Source: Polynucleobacter meluiroseus (GTDB lineage Bacteria; Pseudomonadota; Gammaproteobacteria; Burkholderiales; Burkholderiaceae). From it: a DNA stretch of 64,000 nt. A program made the position numbers and the translations under genes. Shown here in pieces: positions 37,704 to 47,388 of the stretch. The stretch covers positions 295,722-359,721 of the forward strand of contig NZ_OANS01000003.1 in assembly GCF_900205755.1 (NCBI RefSeq). Reading direction: 5' to 3'. The notes under the pieces were generated by a model, which made no database searches, was not told the origin of the DNA, and saw only the letters and a program-made list of their open reading frames with translations. The number at the start of each line of letters is the position of its first letter. The stretch's first letter is position 1.

Positions 37704-38654
37704 TTACAGCGCTCTTTTGATCATCTCAGCAATAAATTGCTTTGCGTGTTCGAGAGTGGGGGTATTAAGAAGTAAGGGTTGGTCACAAAACTGACTCAGA
37801 TACTCCGTTGAATCTAAAAGTTCAGCCAATGGAGCATAGTTTTCATACGCCATTGGTTCAAGATTAATGAAGGCAGCTGGATTAAAGTCAGCGCAAACAT
37901 TACTATCTGTCCAAGTGATGGGTAGTGCACCAGCCTGAAATGCTTCAGGTATTTTTTCGGTGTAATAGCCTGGATAAAGCGAGTTCTCGGGGCAGAGGTT
38001 AAAGGCATATTTCTGCAACTCATCTATTTTGACGAAATGGCTTTGATGGTGATTTTTGATAGATCGATCAAAGTGGGAACCTAAGCCCTCCACTGGAATT
38101 GATCTACTGACCGCGGCAAAAAGAGATTTGCGGGGTTCTTGCAAATGCGATGTGATCATGCATGCTGCGCGCTGCCTTTTAAGGAAAGCGTCACCCAGGT
38201 TTTGCTTAAGGCGGGTTAGAGAGAGCAACTCTCCATAGCGAGGGTTGGTATTGCCGGTAATACCTTCATGAGACCAGTCCACTACGTCATACCAATAGGG
38301 TAGACGCAGGTGATCAGAACTTGTAATGCCTAGATCAAACGTAATAGAAAAGTCAGTAGGCAGTGCATATGGTCTTTTATTCTCGCAAGTATGAAAAAGA
38401 CTAATGGGGGGCGTGGATCGAGCGCTTATTAATGGCTCTAAAGACGCTTGCATCTTTGAGACCATGGGACGCAACGGTTTTGGAACCCATGCATGCGCCT
38501 TACGGGGAGAAAAAAAAGCACCATAAATGAGAATGTCGCATTGCTGTGGTTTTACCCAGGCAAGTGAATAACCCAATTGTTGAATAAGGAGTGGCAAAAC
38601 GCCAGTGTGATAGTCACGCTGGCAGCCTAACAGGGCAATTTTGATAGTTTTCAT
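37704..38654 (-). CDS. Glycosyltransferase family 10 (fucosyltransferase-like)
   Basis: 316 aa; the C-terminal part matches the GT10 donor-binding pattern: FNLCPENSLYPGYYTEKIPE, then AFQAGALPITWTD and ADFNPAAFINLE. GT10 members use GDP-fucose. The window also encodes the whole GMD-Fcl route to GDP-L-fucose, so a fucosyl transfer is a good inference. ATG at 38654; a GTG one codon upstream is possible. Convergent with the GT25 gene, 11 bp apart. Confidence 0.86.
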   Translation of the reverse strand: MKTIKIALLGCQRDYHTGVLPLLIQQLGYSLAWVKPQQCDILIYGAFFSPRKAHAWVPKPLRPMVSKMQASLEPLISARSTPPISLFHTCENKRPYALPTDFSITFDLGITSSDHLRLPYWYDVVDWSHEGITGNTNPRYGELLSLTRLKQNLGDAFLKRQRAACMITSHLQEPRKSLFAAVSRSIPVEGLGSHFDRSIKNHHQSHFVKIDELQKYAFNLCPENSLYPGYYTEKIPEAFQAGALPITWTDSNVCADFNPAAFINLEPMAYENYAPLAELLDSTEYLSQFCDQPLLLNTPTLEHAKQFIAEMIKRAL

Positions 38655-38843
38655 CACTGAATATGTCGGAAATAATATGAAGTCGGAATATAAGGCGACA
38701 GCCTATAATACTTCTTAGTTTGTTCCTGTCGGCGCTTAAGATCAAAAAAATAATGTTGCTCACTAAATAAAGTTTAATGCAGCGTTTTCAAAATTACTCG
38801 CAATCATCTAATTAGATCTACTGACCTTACTCGAGAAAATTAT

Positions 38844-39716
38844 TTGAAGCCCCATATCGACCAACTAATCTCTGTTTGTTCTAAAAAAGATGCTGCTACT
38901 TGGAAAATAGCTTCCCCGTATATAGCAAAAAATATTTCATCCAGCATTTATAGTGTGATTGTTCCTGAAGATGAAATTGAGTTTTTTAAAAATATATCGC
39001 CATCGTCATTTAACGTAATTGGTGAATCGCTTTTAGCGGATCAATTCTCTGGTGAAATTAAAAGTCGTCTGTCTGAAAAGACAAAAAGTCAATATGGTTG
39101 GTATTTGCAGCAATTTCTTAAGCTGGCAGCGGCAAATGATTGCTTGCCAAACGAAACAGTGTTGATATGGGATGCTGATACTATTCCATTAAAACCACTG
39201 ACATTTATGGACGAGAAATCCCGCTTGATTTTTTATCAAAGTGATGAGTATCATCAACCGTACTTTGATTTCATATCCCGTTTATTGGGTTTGGAAAAAA
39301 AAGTGGCTTTTTCTTTCATTGCGCAGTGCTTTGTAATGAAGGCAGCTTGGCTGCAGCAGTTTTGTAATGAACTTGAGATTAAATATCAAAAGCCTTGGAT
39401 AAAAGTACTGCTCGAAAATATTAATTTTGACGAGGGTAATGGCTTTTCAGAGTATGAAACATTAGGAACTTACTTTTCATACCATTACGCAGATTCCATA
39501 GCCTTTACGAAAAATAAATGGTTAAGACTGGGGAACTCAACAGTGGGCAGCGCAGTTTTCTTGAGTCCAAAATTAATCAAGAAAAAGTTGAGCCTCTATG
39601 ATTTTGTAAGTTTTGAGAAATGGGATAAAGCCAAGCCTTATTTTTTGAAGGTTACAGCCCCCTTTTTCCTTAAGGTCTTTTTGCCTTCCTTATTTAAATT
39701 TAACTCAAAAACTTGA
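38844..39716 (+). CDS. DUF6492 family protein, putative glycosyltransferase
   Basis: 290 aa. A DxD-type metal site sits in ETVLIWDADTIPLKPL, with FIAQCFVMKAAWLQQFCNE downstream. No signal peptide. It resembles the DUF6492 family found in polysaccharide loci and thought to be glycosyltransferases. TTG start at 38844. Its stop overlaps the open frame of the next gene; the two are co-transcribed. Confidence 0.75.
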   Translation: MKPHIDQLISVCSKKDAATWKIASPYIAKNISSSIYSVIVPEDEIEFFKNISPSSFNVIGESLLADQFSGEIKSRLSEKTKSQYGWYLQQFLKLAAANDCLPNETVLIWDADTIPLKPLTFMDEKSRLIFYQSDEYHQPYFDFISRLLGLEKKVAFSFIAQCFVMKAAWLQQFCNELEIKYQKPWIKVLLENINFDEGNGFSEYETLGTYFSYHYADSIAFTKNKWLRLGNSTVGSAVFLSPKLIKKKLSLYDFVSFEKWDKAKPYFLKVTAPFFLKVFLPSLFKFNSKT

Positions 39717-39724
39717 GACGCTAT

Positions 39725-41554
39725 ATGGGTGAGCTAATTAATAAAAATATCGCATCAATCTTATTTGTTCATGCTGGTGAAAGTAAGCATCCAATCTACT
39801 TAGTAGATACACTTGCGATCACACTGAAAATTGCCAAAAAAAGCCAAATATTTTTATTAACTAATCAATTACACATTCCATCAGTTGAAGAGGGTCTCGC
39901 AAAACTATCTCAAACTGAATTAGAGAGAATTACTTTTGTAGCAATCGAGAGCATTCCTCAGGGCGCTCTAACGAAGAACTTCCAGCTAAATGCAAAATTG
40001 GATCGTAATTTTAGAGACGGGTTTTGGTTTGCGGCGTCCTATCGCTTTTTTGTCATTGCAGACTTCATGCTTTATTTGGGGATGGAAAATTGCATCCATC
40101 TTGAAAACGACGTGATTTGTTATTTTGATCCCACTGACAAATTGAAGGAGTTTAGAAGTTTTTCACGGTTTTCGGTGCCACTCGATCGTGTTCGTGCAAT
40201 TCCCAGCATTGTCTGGTTTCAGGATGCGGCTATTGCCTCCAAATTAGCAAGCTTTATTGCAGATCATTCAGATCAAAATGATATGGATACGCTGGGGGCA
40301 TTTTGTACAAATCTTGGCTCAGATATTCGGCCTTTGCCAACGGTGCCCCTTAGCTATGCTGACTCAAAAGGGATGGCTGCAGATCGCTACTGTCAGGGTG
40401 AAGATCTTTTTGGCGGAATATTTGATGCAGCTGCAATTGGGCAGTACATCGGCGGGGTTCATTGGATGAATGACCCTTCCGATACACGTTTCTTTGAAAA
40501 CGAAAGTAGCGATTTCCATATTAAAGACTGCAAATTGGGGTGGGAATATCAAGGCCACTTTCGCTCTCCTTTTTTGAGCTTTAACGGCGTTTCCACCAAG
40601 GTATTGGTATTGCATGTGCACTCCAAGGATTTGTTAGGATTGTCCCCATTTAATTCAGGGGTACCGAGTGATCCGAGTGAGATTCTGACGGGAGAGAGAA
40701 TTCAAGGATTGGCGGATTTAACCATCAGCTCTAATGAAGTAACGTTATTTCACGGGCGAGATAATATAATCACGAAAAAAATCTTAGAGATTCCGCAAAA
40801 AGAAGCAACCAGCTGGTTTAAAAAGAAAAAATATGACGAGCCTCCGAATTTGAGTTTTTTAGCCGAATGTCAAAACGTTAAATCTATTTTCGTCTACACC
40901 CATTTATTGCCTTATTTTCAAAAATTTATTGCGCCTCGCTTGCATGATCCTTACGTACTGGTAACCCATAACTCTGATCACGGAGTCTCCCTCGATCAAT
41001 TGGATTTATTAAATCATCCTAAGCTGATTGCTTGGTTTGCGCAAAACTGTGAAATCAGCCACTCCAAGCTAAAGTCGTTACCAATTGGTTTGGCCAATAA
41101 GCAGTGGGGGGTAACACGTTTGATGGAGCTATTTAAGGCGGCTTGTGAGTATAAAAAAACAAACGCTCTGTATGTGAACTTTAGTCAATTAACGAGCTTA
41201 AAAAGACAAGGCATCATTGAGTTTTTGGGAAAAATTGCAGGTGTGACGATGGGATTGCCTGTTTCGTATGACCAATACATTTTGGAGATGGCGAAACATA
41301 AATTCTGCTTGTGCCCTAGAGGCAACGGGATAGATACATATCAGTTTTGGGAGGCTCAGTATGTGGACACGATCCCCATTATTCTCAGAGAAGACTGGAC
41401 CCAAGCCTACTCAAATTTACCCGTCTTGTTACTTAATTCATGGACAGATTTACAAAATATAGATTTGCAGGAAAGCTATATTCGGATCTCGAGTGAAAAT
41501 TACGATAGATCCTCGCTACGCCTTAAATATTATCAAAATCAACTTCATGCTTAA
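39725..41554 (+). CDS. Two-domain glycosyltransferase: GT-A-like plus exostosin-like
   Basis: About 609 aa. The N-terminal part (about 1-330) looks like a GT-A-type nucleotide-sugar enzyme: YLGMENCIHLENDVICYFDP carries an acidic metal motif, and LVLHVHSKDLLGLSPF follows. The C-terminal part (about 350-609) is exostosin-like (GT47): YVLVTHNSDHGV, and KFCLCPRGNGIDTYQFWEAQ followed by IPIILRED. A single polypeptide may therefore add two sugars in sequence. Start ATG at 39725; a TTG at 39713 is possible. Confidence 0.75.
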   Translation: MGELINKNIASILFVHAGESKHPIYLVDTLAITLKIAKKSQIFLLTNQLHIPSVEEGLAKLSQTELERITFVAIESIPQGALTKNFQLNAKLDRNFRDGFWFAASYRFFVIADFMLYLGMENCIHLENDVICYFDPTDKLKEFRSFSRFSVPLDRVRAIPSIVWFQDAAIASKLASFIADHSDQNDMDTLGAFCTNLGSDIRPLPTVPLSYADSKGMAADRYCQGEDLFGGIFDAAAIGQYIGGVHWMNDPSDTRFFENESSDFHIKDCKLGWEYQGHFRSPFLSFNGVSTKVLVLHVHSKDLLGLSPFNSGVPSDPSEILTGERIQGLADLTISSNEVTLFHGRDNIITKKILEIPQKEATSWFKKKKYDEPPNLSFLAECQNVKSIFVYTHLLPYFQKFIAPRLHDPYVLVTHNSDHGVSLDQLDLLNHPKLIAWFAQNCEISHSKLKSLPIGLANKQWGVTRLMELFKAACEYKKTNALYVNFSQLTSLKRQGIIEFLGKIAGVTMGLPVSYDQYILEMAKHKFCLCPRGNGIDTYQFWEAQYVDTIPIILREDWTQAYSNLPVLLLNSWTDLQNIDLQESYIRISSENYDRSSLRLKYYQNQLHA

Positions 41555-41634
41555 AATAGAGTGCGCCCGTTGAGATTATTTCAAGCTTGAACTGAGGCAA
41601 TTATTTTTTACAAACTTTTAAATAGGCCGTTAAC

Positions 41635-42705
41635 TTGAATATTGGATTCCACTCAAATTCCCTGACCTTGCGCGGCGCTGAAATTGCACTTTTTGACTAT
41701 GCCTTCCATAATCAAGCGCTGTTAAATAATCACTCGGTTATTTTTTATAAGAAACAAGAAAAGAGCGACCCTCAGGTTATTGTTAAGTTTCAAAAGCACT
41801 TTCCTGTTTTTGCCTATGAAACGATAGAGGAGTTAGAGGCTCTAGCGCAAACTCACCATTTGGATTTAATGTACTTTATTAAGTCTGGTGAACGCGATAG
41901 TAATATTTTGACCGGTGTGCCTTGCGCGGTTCATGCTGTATTCCCTGTAAAGCCCGATCAATTTCATGGGGACCGATTTGCATTTGTCTCACAATGGCTA
42001 TCTAAGGAGTATTCCAACAATCAGGTGCCTTTTGTCCCGCATATGATTTATTTGCCTGCGGTCACAGGAGATTTACGTGAGCAGTTACAAATTCCGCCAG
42101 CTGCTACGGTATTGGGATGCTATGGGGGCTCTGACAGCTTTAATTTAAAGTTTGTGCATGACGTCATCATGCAGGTGCTAAACAAGCGCTCAGACTTGTA
42201 CTTCCTCTTTATGAATATCGCCCCTTTTGCAACCCACAAACATATTCTCTTTTTACCGGGGAATTCTGATATGAATTTCAAAATGCAATTCATTAATACG
42301 TGTGATGGCATGATCCATGCTCGCGGTATCGGTGAGAGTTTTGGCATTGCCTGTGGAGAATTTTCCATCAAGGGCAAGCCTGTAATGACCTATGCTTTTT
42401 CTCCTCAACGCAGTCATATTGAAATATTGGGTGATAAAGCGATTTTGTATCAAGGGCGTCAGGATCTAGAAAAGCAATTACTGGCCTTTACAAGGCAGGT
42501 TCAGCATAAAAAGAGTTGGGATGCCTATTCGGAGCGCTTTTCGCCCGCGGCAGTGATGAACCAATTCAATACCGTGTTTATAGCGGGTAATTTCCTTGAA
42601 AAACATATTACAATTAATGGCTTGAGTTTTTTAGATCGCATGGTTTTAAGGAAGTTTCGTTTCTTGCGTAAGATTCGTAATTGGAGAAAAAAAATCTATA
42701 TCTGA
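41635..42705 (+). CDS. Glycosyltransferase, GT4-like
   Basis: 356 aa, TTG start at 41635. The N-terminus IGFHSNSLTLRGAEIALFDY is GT-B-like with a GAE motif, and the C-terminal half has GMIHARGIGESFGIACGEFS, where GESFG resembles the donor-phosphate loop of GT4 enzymes. The spacing to the EFS motif fits this family. Sugar unknown. Separated from the next gene by 268 bp with a terminator. Confidence 0.75.
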   Translation: MNIGFHSNSLTLRGAEIALFDYAFHNQALLNNHSVIFYKKQEKSDPQVIVKFQKHFPVFAYETIEELEALAQTHHLDLMYFIKSGERDSNILTGVPCAVHAVFPVKPDQFHGDRFAFVSQWLSKEYSNNQVPFVPHMIYLPAVTGDLREQLQIPPAATVLGCYGGSDSFNLKFVHDVIMQVLNKRSDLYFLFMNIAPFATHKHILFLPGNSDMNFKMQFINTCDGMIHARGIGESFGIACGEFSIKGKPVMTYAFSPQRSHIEILGDKAILYQGRQDLEKQLLAFTRQVQHKKSWDAYSERFSPAAVMNQFNTVFIAGNFLEKHITINGLSFLDRMVLRKFRFLRKIRNWRKKIYI

Positions 42706-42895
42706 TTTTTAACTTTGAGTATTCTTAACTGCCCTATGGAGTCAAGACCGCCACGACTCAGCTTGTTGTGTGATCTTCTCAGAAATGAAGCCATTTGTAA
42801 GTAATCCAATTTTTTGATTGTTCCAATATTTATTTTTTAATGTAGCTCCAATTATTTGAAAGTGGGAGACTATTTGTATTTTGCGAAAATCAAAA

Positions 42896-42942
42896 GGGGT
42901 GCTTTATATCACTGATCATTTTTGAGTGACACCCATTTTTTT
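42896..42942 (+). terminator. Probable rho-independent terminator
   Basis: GGGTG (42897-42901) pairs CACCC (42930-42934); inside it, TCACT (42909-42913) pairs AGTGA (42925-42929); a T-run follows (42936-42942). It lies in the 268-bp gap after the glycosyltransferase and just before the O-antigen ligase. Confidence 0.65.
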
Positions 42943-42973
42943 AGACTAAGTCCAGTAACAATTAAGAGTAATT

Positions 42974-44485
42974 TTGAAAATTAAAATCCCTTTAATCCAG
43001 TCCCCCTACCTATCCTTTTTGAAACAATTCTTTCAAGTTTGGATCCTCTTGACCACTGCCATTCTGTTAGTGGTTTGGGCCTTGCCACACACCATCGCCG
43101 CCAGAAACATCGCTCTATTTACCGGGCTCTTCGCCGCATTGTGTTGGTTAATCCTTGAAAACCCCAAGTTAGGCTGGAAAGACTGTTGGCCCAGTATTTG
43201 TCTGCTCTTAGTCCCGGCCTGGGTACTTTTCCACTGGTACTTCATTTCCATCCTTAAAGATCAACAGTGGCAGGAGCTCAGTAGTACCTGGCTTAGAGTT
43301 TGTGTGGCAGTCCTTCTGGGATCCGTTTCGGGCATCATGATTTCCAAAAAACCGAGACAAATTCTCTGGATTATCTCTGCCATTATTCTTCTCCCAACCA
43401 TCACGTTTGTGATGTATCTGCATCAAGTCTACTTAGTGAAGACCTGGATTTTGCCAACTGGCATGTACTACGGCGCTTTTAAACAAGCCAAGTTCTCCAT
43501 GGTCTACTTTGTGGTCTGTCAGGCGCTAGTGGGCTTTGGTCTGATTTTTTGCGCTATTCAGGGGCAGGCTAGCGAAAAGTCATTGGAAAACATAGTGGGG
43601 CGCAAAAATAAGCAAACCCCTCTATGGAGCCTATTCTTAGGGGTGGCCTTGGTTTTAATAGCGCTGGTTGATTTTATTGCCGTGCGCGGCTTGAATGGGA
43701 TTATTGTTAGCGGCATGGGCTTCATAGTCTGTGTATTCACCGTGTTTTACCAAAGTGCCGCTGCCCATTTAAAAAGGGAGCAAGCTGGCAGTCGCAGAGC
43801 AAGCATTTTCATGCGCGGACTCTTGATAATCATATTGATTGGTGCAGGCTTATACGCCTTTTGGTCCTATGACCAGCGCTATGAAGGCAAGTTATCTCAC
43901 TTAGCAGGAGATATCCAAATTGCTACGCAGATCGACCAAAATCAAACGTGGATTAGGGATGGGCGGCCAATGGCAGACCCGGTAGATTTAACTGGGCGGC
44001 CAATTAATGGCAGTACTTATGAGCGGGTGTCTTGGTTTATTAAAGGTTTGCGGCTTATTCAAGACAATCCTTTGGGCAATGGCGTGTCACATCAGGGATT
44101 TGGGCATTACATGCGCGCAGAGTATCCCAAATCAACGGTGTTAATGACCCATAGCGCGTGGGTTGACTTTACCTTAGGACTGGGACTACCCGGCTTAGTA
44201 TTGACTTGGCTAGCTATCTTGGGGGTCATTAGTAAATTACAGCGCAACTATTTATCAAAAAATGCCCTCTTAGATTCAAAATTACTAAATGTTAGTTTTT
44301 ATCGACAGCTTATTACTAGTGTTGGCTTGTGGCTTATTTTGGGAATGTTTTGCTTTTGGGTGATTGGTGAAGTGAGTGAGCGCGAATACATTGAACATTA
44401 TTTTTTCCTAGTCGCCTTATTTGGTATGGCTTTATATACCCCACCCATCAAGAATCAAGTGCCTAAGAGCCCGGCAGGCATCTAA
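42974..44485 (+). CDS. O-antigen ligase family protein (WaaL-like)
   Basis: 503 aa with about 12 membrane segments. The periplasmic loop near residues 300-385 includes ERVSWFIKGLRLIQDNPLGN and the C-terminal HSAWVDFTLGLGLPGL, the pattern of Wzy_C/WaaL proteins. It would attach O-antigen chains to lipid A-core in the periplasm, or polymerise them; these roles are hard to separate. TTG start at 42974. Confidence 0.82.
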   Translation: MKIKIPLIQSPYLSFLKQFFQVWILLTTAILLVVWALPHTIAARNIALFTGLFAALCWLILENPKLGWKDCWPSICLLLVPAWVLFHWYFISILKDQQWQELSSTWLRVCVAVLLGSVSGIMISKKPRQILWIISAIILLPTITFVMYLHQVYLVKTWILPTGMYYGAFKQAKFSMVYFVVCQALVGFGLIFCAIQGQASEKSLENIVGRKNKQTPLWSLFLGVALVLIALVDFIAVRGLNGIIVSGMGFIVCVFTVFYQSAAAHLKREQAGSRRASIFMRGLLIIILIGAGLYAFWSYDQRYEGKLSHLAGDIQIATQIDQNQTWIRDGRPMADPVDLTGRPINGSTYERVSWFIKGLRLIQDNPLGNGVSHQGFGHYMRAEYPKSTVLMTHSAWVDFTLGLGLPGLVLTWLAILGVISKLQRNYLSKNALLDSKLLNVSFYRQLITSVGLWLILGMFCFWVIGEVSEREYIEHYFFLVALFGMALYTPPIKNQVPKSPAGI

Positions 44486-44649
44486 TTAAAATAAGTTTGA
44501 TTTGCGTTGGATTACCTGGAAACATGAGCCATTTAAGCAGAGCTAATTTGTGGATATTGAAGCCTAAAAGCTTATAAATATTTTTAGTATATGAGTTAGG
44601 GTAAGTTGATTAAGTTTTAAAAAAAACACGATGAATAGTCAGGACAGAG

Positions 44650-45060
44650 ATGCAAGCTCCCGCTGAACCCAACCAAATCAAGAAGGCTGAAATCTCCCTT
44701 TTAGACATTGTGCAATTTGGAATAGGCGCTTGGAAAAAGCTCGCCATTGCAGCTTTCATTGGAGCGATCTTAGGATTTGGTGCCTGGACCCTTTTTGGCT
44801 CATATTCTGCTGAGTATGTCTTGTTCAATAACGCTAGCACCAACAGCAACAGCAACAGCAACACTACTTACGCGTTAGACCTGGTGTATTGGAAGATGAT
44901 TCAAAAAAGTCTGCCTAACTTAGCGGCGCAAATAATAGATGAAGGCGTGATTCCTGGCGATCAAGTTAGCCTTTACAAAAGCCTGCAAAATGATCAGTGG
45001 TGGCAAAAAAATATCATTCCTAGTTACGCTCTCTCTAAATTACCAACATTTTTTGACTAA
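44650..45060 (+). pseudogene. 5' fragment of a Wzz-like chain-length gene
   Basis: Encodes the first about 130 residues of a chain-length determinant: EISLLDIVQFGIGAWKKLAI, TM helix to LGFGAWTLFGSYSAEYVLF, then ASTNSNSNSN, and QKSLPNLAAQIIDEG up to IPSYALSK. It matches the intact gene at 46093 clearly in this part, then ends after LPTFFD. The second membrane helix is missing, so it is probably non-functional. At the break, the next ORF in another frame begins GT25 sequence. Confidence 0.85.
44839..44862 (+). repeat. Hexanucleotide repeat in the wzz fragment
   Basis: One ACCAAC followed by three AGCAAC units, encoding TNSNSNSN, at the same place in the protein as the longer repeat at 46279. 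Diverged from it. Confidence 0.7.
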
Positions 45061-45451
45061 TTCGGAAAAAGACTGGATTTTAGTTCTAGAGGATGATGCA
45101 ATTTTTAAGGAAAAATTTGGGCTTAAAATCAAAAAGCAGTTGGAGGACATTCCTGATTTAGTTGGTGCAATATTTATTGGGGGTGGCTTTCCTCAAGAGC
45201 GGACATCTTTAACTCTTGGAGAGTGGGGAAACTTCCTAATAAAACATCATCCAGCTACCAATACAACTATAGGTTATATGCTCAGGAGATCTGCTGTTGA
45301 AAAAATCATGAAGGATTTTTCAACCTTTGATATGCCAATTGATTATGAGTTGGCCTACCTATTGATGCGCACCAATACGCTGGTATTTCACCAAGACCCA
45401 TATTCTATTCAAGAGGGCTCGAAATTGGTATATTCATCATCTATAAGATAA
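44990..45451 (+). pseudogene. 3' fragment of a GT25 glycosyltransferase gene
   Basis: The GT25 part begins about 45031 (ALSLNYQHFLTNSEKDW) and contains ILVLEDDAIFKE and GYMLRRSAVEKIM, followed by FSTFDMPIDYELAYLL. The upstream bases belong to the wzz fragment read in another frame. The N-terminal half of the enzyme is missing. Either a dead remnant or a truncated expressed protein; a start at 44990 would be inside the wzz fragment. Confidence 0.82.
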
Positions 45452-46092
45452 ATAACTGCCTTCAGCGTACTAATAAGGTGATGTACTGCTGAGTTTGGCC
45501 ATAATATTTACTTAATGACGATCTGAATGTTCCGCTCAACCTGAGAGGCGGATTTGCGTCGAATTTTATTGCTGAGAATCCTTAACTTAAGTTAATAGAA
45601 GTGATTGCTCACATTTATAAATCGAGTCCTAACATCATCTTTAAAGTTTGGTAGCAACATCATCGAGATTTTGAATGAACGTAAAGTAGGTTTTAATACA
45701 TATTTATAGTGGTAATTGGTAGATTAAGCGCCGTATATGTCTTTCGAGGAGCTATTTCGGGCTTTATCGGATGAAGGCCGTCATGTAAGTCGCTAATACT
45801 CTGGGTAGCAATCACTATCTCGGCCACTGTCATTTGCTGGCTGATATTCCAGATTTTACTGGTCTGTAGGCCTGATAACAGCATAAATCAGCTTCAAGTG
45901 CCGCTTGCATAAGTCTTGGGAAAGTATTTCGAAATCCGGGGAGTGAGTATTATGCATCTTGGGGTAAGTAATGAGCCATATAGATCTCCATAACGGCTGG
46001 GAGAATTACCAGTTTCTCCTTGTCGCTATTAGACATTTCCATCAAGTTACAATATTCTCATAAATTAGAATGATTTCAAGGGTGGGTAGCAA
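45452..46092. other. Gap without a recognisable gene
   Basis: 641 bp between the GT25 fragment and the intact wzz-like gene. I find no ORF with a known family on either strand. A 63-codon frame at 45693-45884 (minus) is not recognised. The stretch looks like decayed DNA left by the rearrangement; a promoter for the wzz-like gene probably lies at its 3' end. Confidence 0.6.
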
Positions 46093-47298
46093 ATGCAGAA
46101 CAGCATTGATCAAGGCACGCATAGCGATGAGACTGAAATCTCCCTATTGGATATCGTCAAGTTCCTACTAGATTCTTGGAAAAGACTTGCCTTTGCAGCC
46201 CTAGTGGGTGCCGGATTGGGTTTAACTGGCTGGTTTATTTTGGGAAGCTACTCCGCTGAATATGTACTACTGAACAACACCAACACCAACACCAACACCA
46301 ACACCAACACCAACACCAACACATACGGACTGGACTTATTGTCCTGGAAGGTGATCCAAAAAAGCCTGCCTAATTTAGCCACTCAAATAGTAGAGGATGG
46401 TAAGGCCCCGGAGGGTCAAGCAGAGCTCTATAGGACTCTCACTGGTGATCAATGGTGGCAGAAAAATGTAATACCGAGCTATGCTCTTTCTAAGGCGGAT
46501 ACGAAGGACTTAGCGGGCGTCAGTAAAGAATTTGATGGTGCCAGTACTACGATCCTCAGCGTAGCAGTCAGTGCAAGCGGCTCTAGTAAACAGGGTGCAA
46601 TTGATGCTGTCAGAGGGGCTGCCCAGTTTTTACGATCTGGAGGGGCTTATCTGCAGATACGCAGTATGCTAAACGCTTACGAGGGCGAAGTCATTAGCGC
46701 TGCGGGGGAGATCCAAAGAAAAATCACGGGCACGCAAATTGAGATGGGCTACCAACAACAGCGCGCCAAGTCTTTGGAGGTCCTAAACAAGCGCTACCCT
46801 AGTAATTCTAGCGTTGGTCAACAAGTAGTTGATCCTAAAGAATCGGGCGCTAAGTATCTTCCCATTACCACTCAAATTATTGCAGCAAATAATGACATTA
46901 ACCAGTCAAAAGAGTCGCTAAATAGGTTGGAGGACCGCTTGGCTCAGCTCGCTTTAACCAAGTCATTTCTTGATGAGGCGCTTCCTAAAATAGAAACTAC
47001 CTTTGATGGCTTAGTTTTAGATAAAGAGCTCCTTGAGATTGAGGCAAAGTTACGTACCAAAATTGGTAAGGATGATCCCAAGCAGAAAGAAATCTTAGAT
47101 CAAATTCGCTCGCAACTGTTAATAATTCAGGCACGTTTTACGAAGGGCTTGGAAGCTAATACGGCGCCTACTAGTAGTGGCAAGAAGGGTATGATCAAAA
47201 GTACGGCAGGCGGATTGGCTGGAGGATTTTTCTTAGTGCTTATGTTGCTCCTAGGTCAACGCGTGTGGACTGGCATTAAAAGCGGTGGCACTAAGTGA
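46093..47298 (+). CDS. Wzz-like polysaccharide chain-length regulator
   Basis: 401-aa inner-membrane protein of the PCP type that sets O-antigen chain length. It has an N-terminal EISLLDIVKFLLDSWKRLAF then TM1 (FAALVGAGLGLTGWFILG) and a long periplasmic region with coiled-coil segments. TM2 is near the C-terminus (GGLAGGFFLVLMLLLGQ). Just after TM1 lies an Asn-Thr repeat coded by a hexanucleotide tract. It shares its first about 130 residues with the truncated gene at 44650. Confidence 0.88.
   Translation: MQNSIDQGTHSDETEISLLDIVKFLLDSWKRLAFAALVGAGLGLTGWFILGSYSAEYVLLNNTNTNTNTNTNTNTNTYGLDLLSWKVIQKSLPNLATQIVEDGKAPEGQAELYRTLTGDQWWQKNVIPSYALSKADTKDLAGVSKEFDGASTTILSVAVSASGSSKQGAIDAVRGAAQFLRSGGAYLQIRSMLNAYEGEVISAAGEIQRKITGTQIEMGYQQQRAKSLEVLNKRYPSNSSVGQQVVDPKESGAKYLPITTQIIAANNDINQSKESLNRLEDRLAQLALTKSFLDEALPKIETTFDGLVLDKELLEIEAKLRTKIGKDDPKQKEILDQIRSQLLIIQARFTKGLEANTAPTSSGKKGMIKSTAGGLAGGFFLVLMLLLGQRVWTGIKSGGTK
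46279..46320 (+). repeat. (ACCAAC)7 hexanucleotide repeat in the wzz-like gene
   Basis: Seven perfect ACCAAC copies, encoding alternating Thr-Asn, in the periplasmic start of the protein. Each gain or loss changes the protein by two residues without a frameshift, so length variation is tolerable. Confidence 0.85.
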
Positions 47299-47388
47299 GG
47301 GTCGGTATACAAACTAGCGCTCGGGATCGGGCATTAGCGGGCTTAACTTTCTAAGTATGAACAATTAAATCAACACTTGATATTGCCG

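Noticed and set aside
45693..45884. 63-codon frame on the minus strand in the wzz gap
   Set aside because: No known family, no ribosome site seen; treated as chance in decayed DNA.
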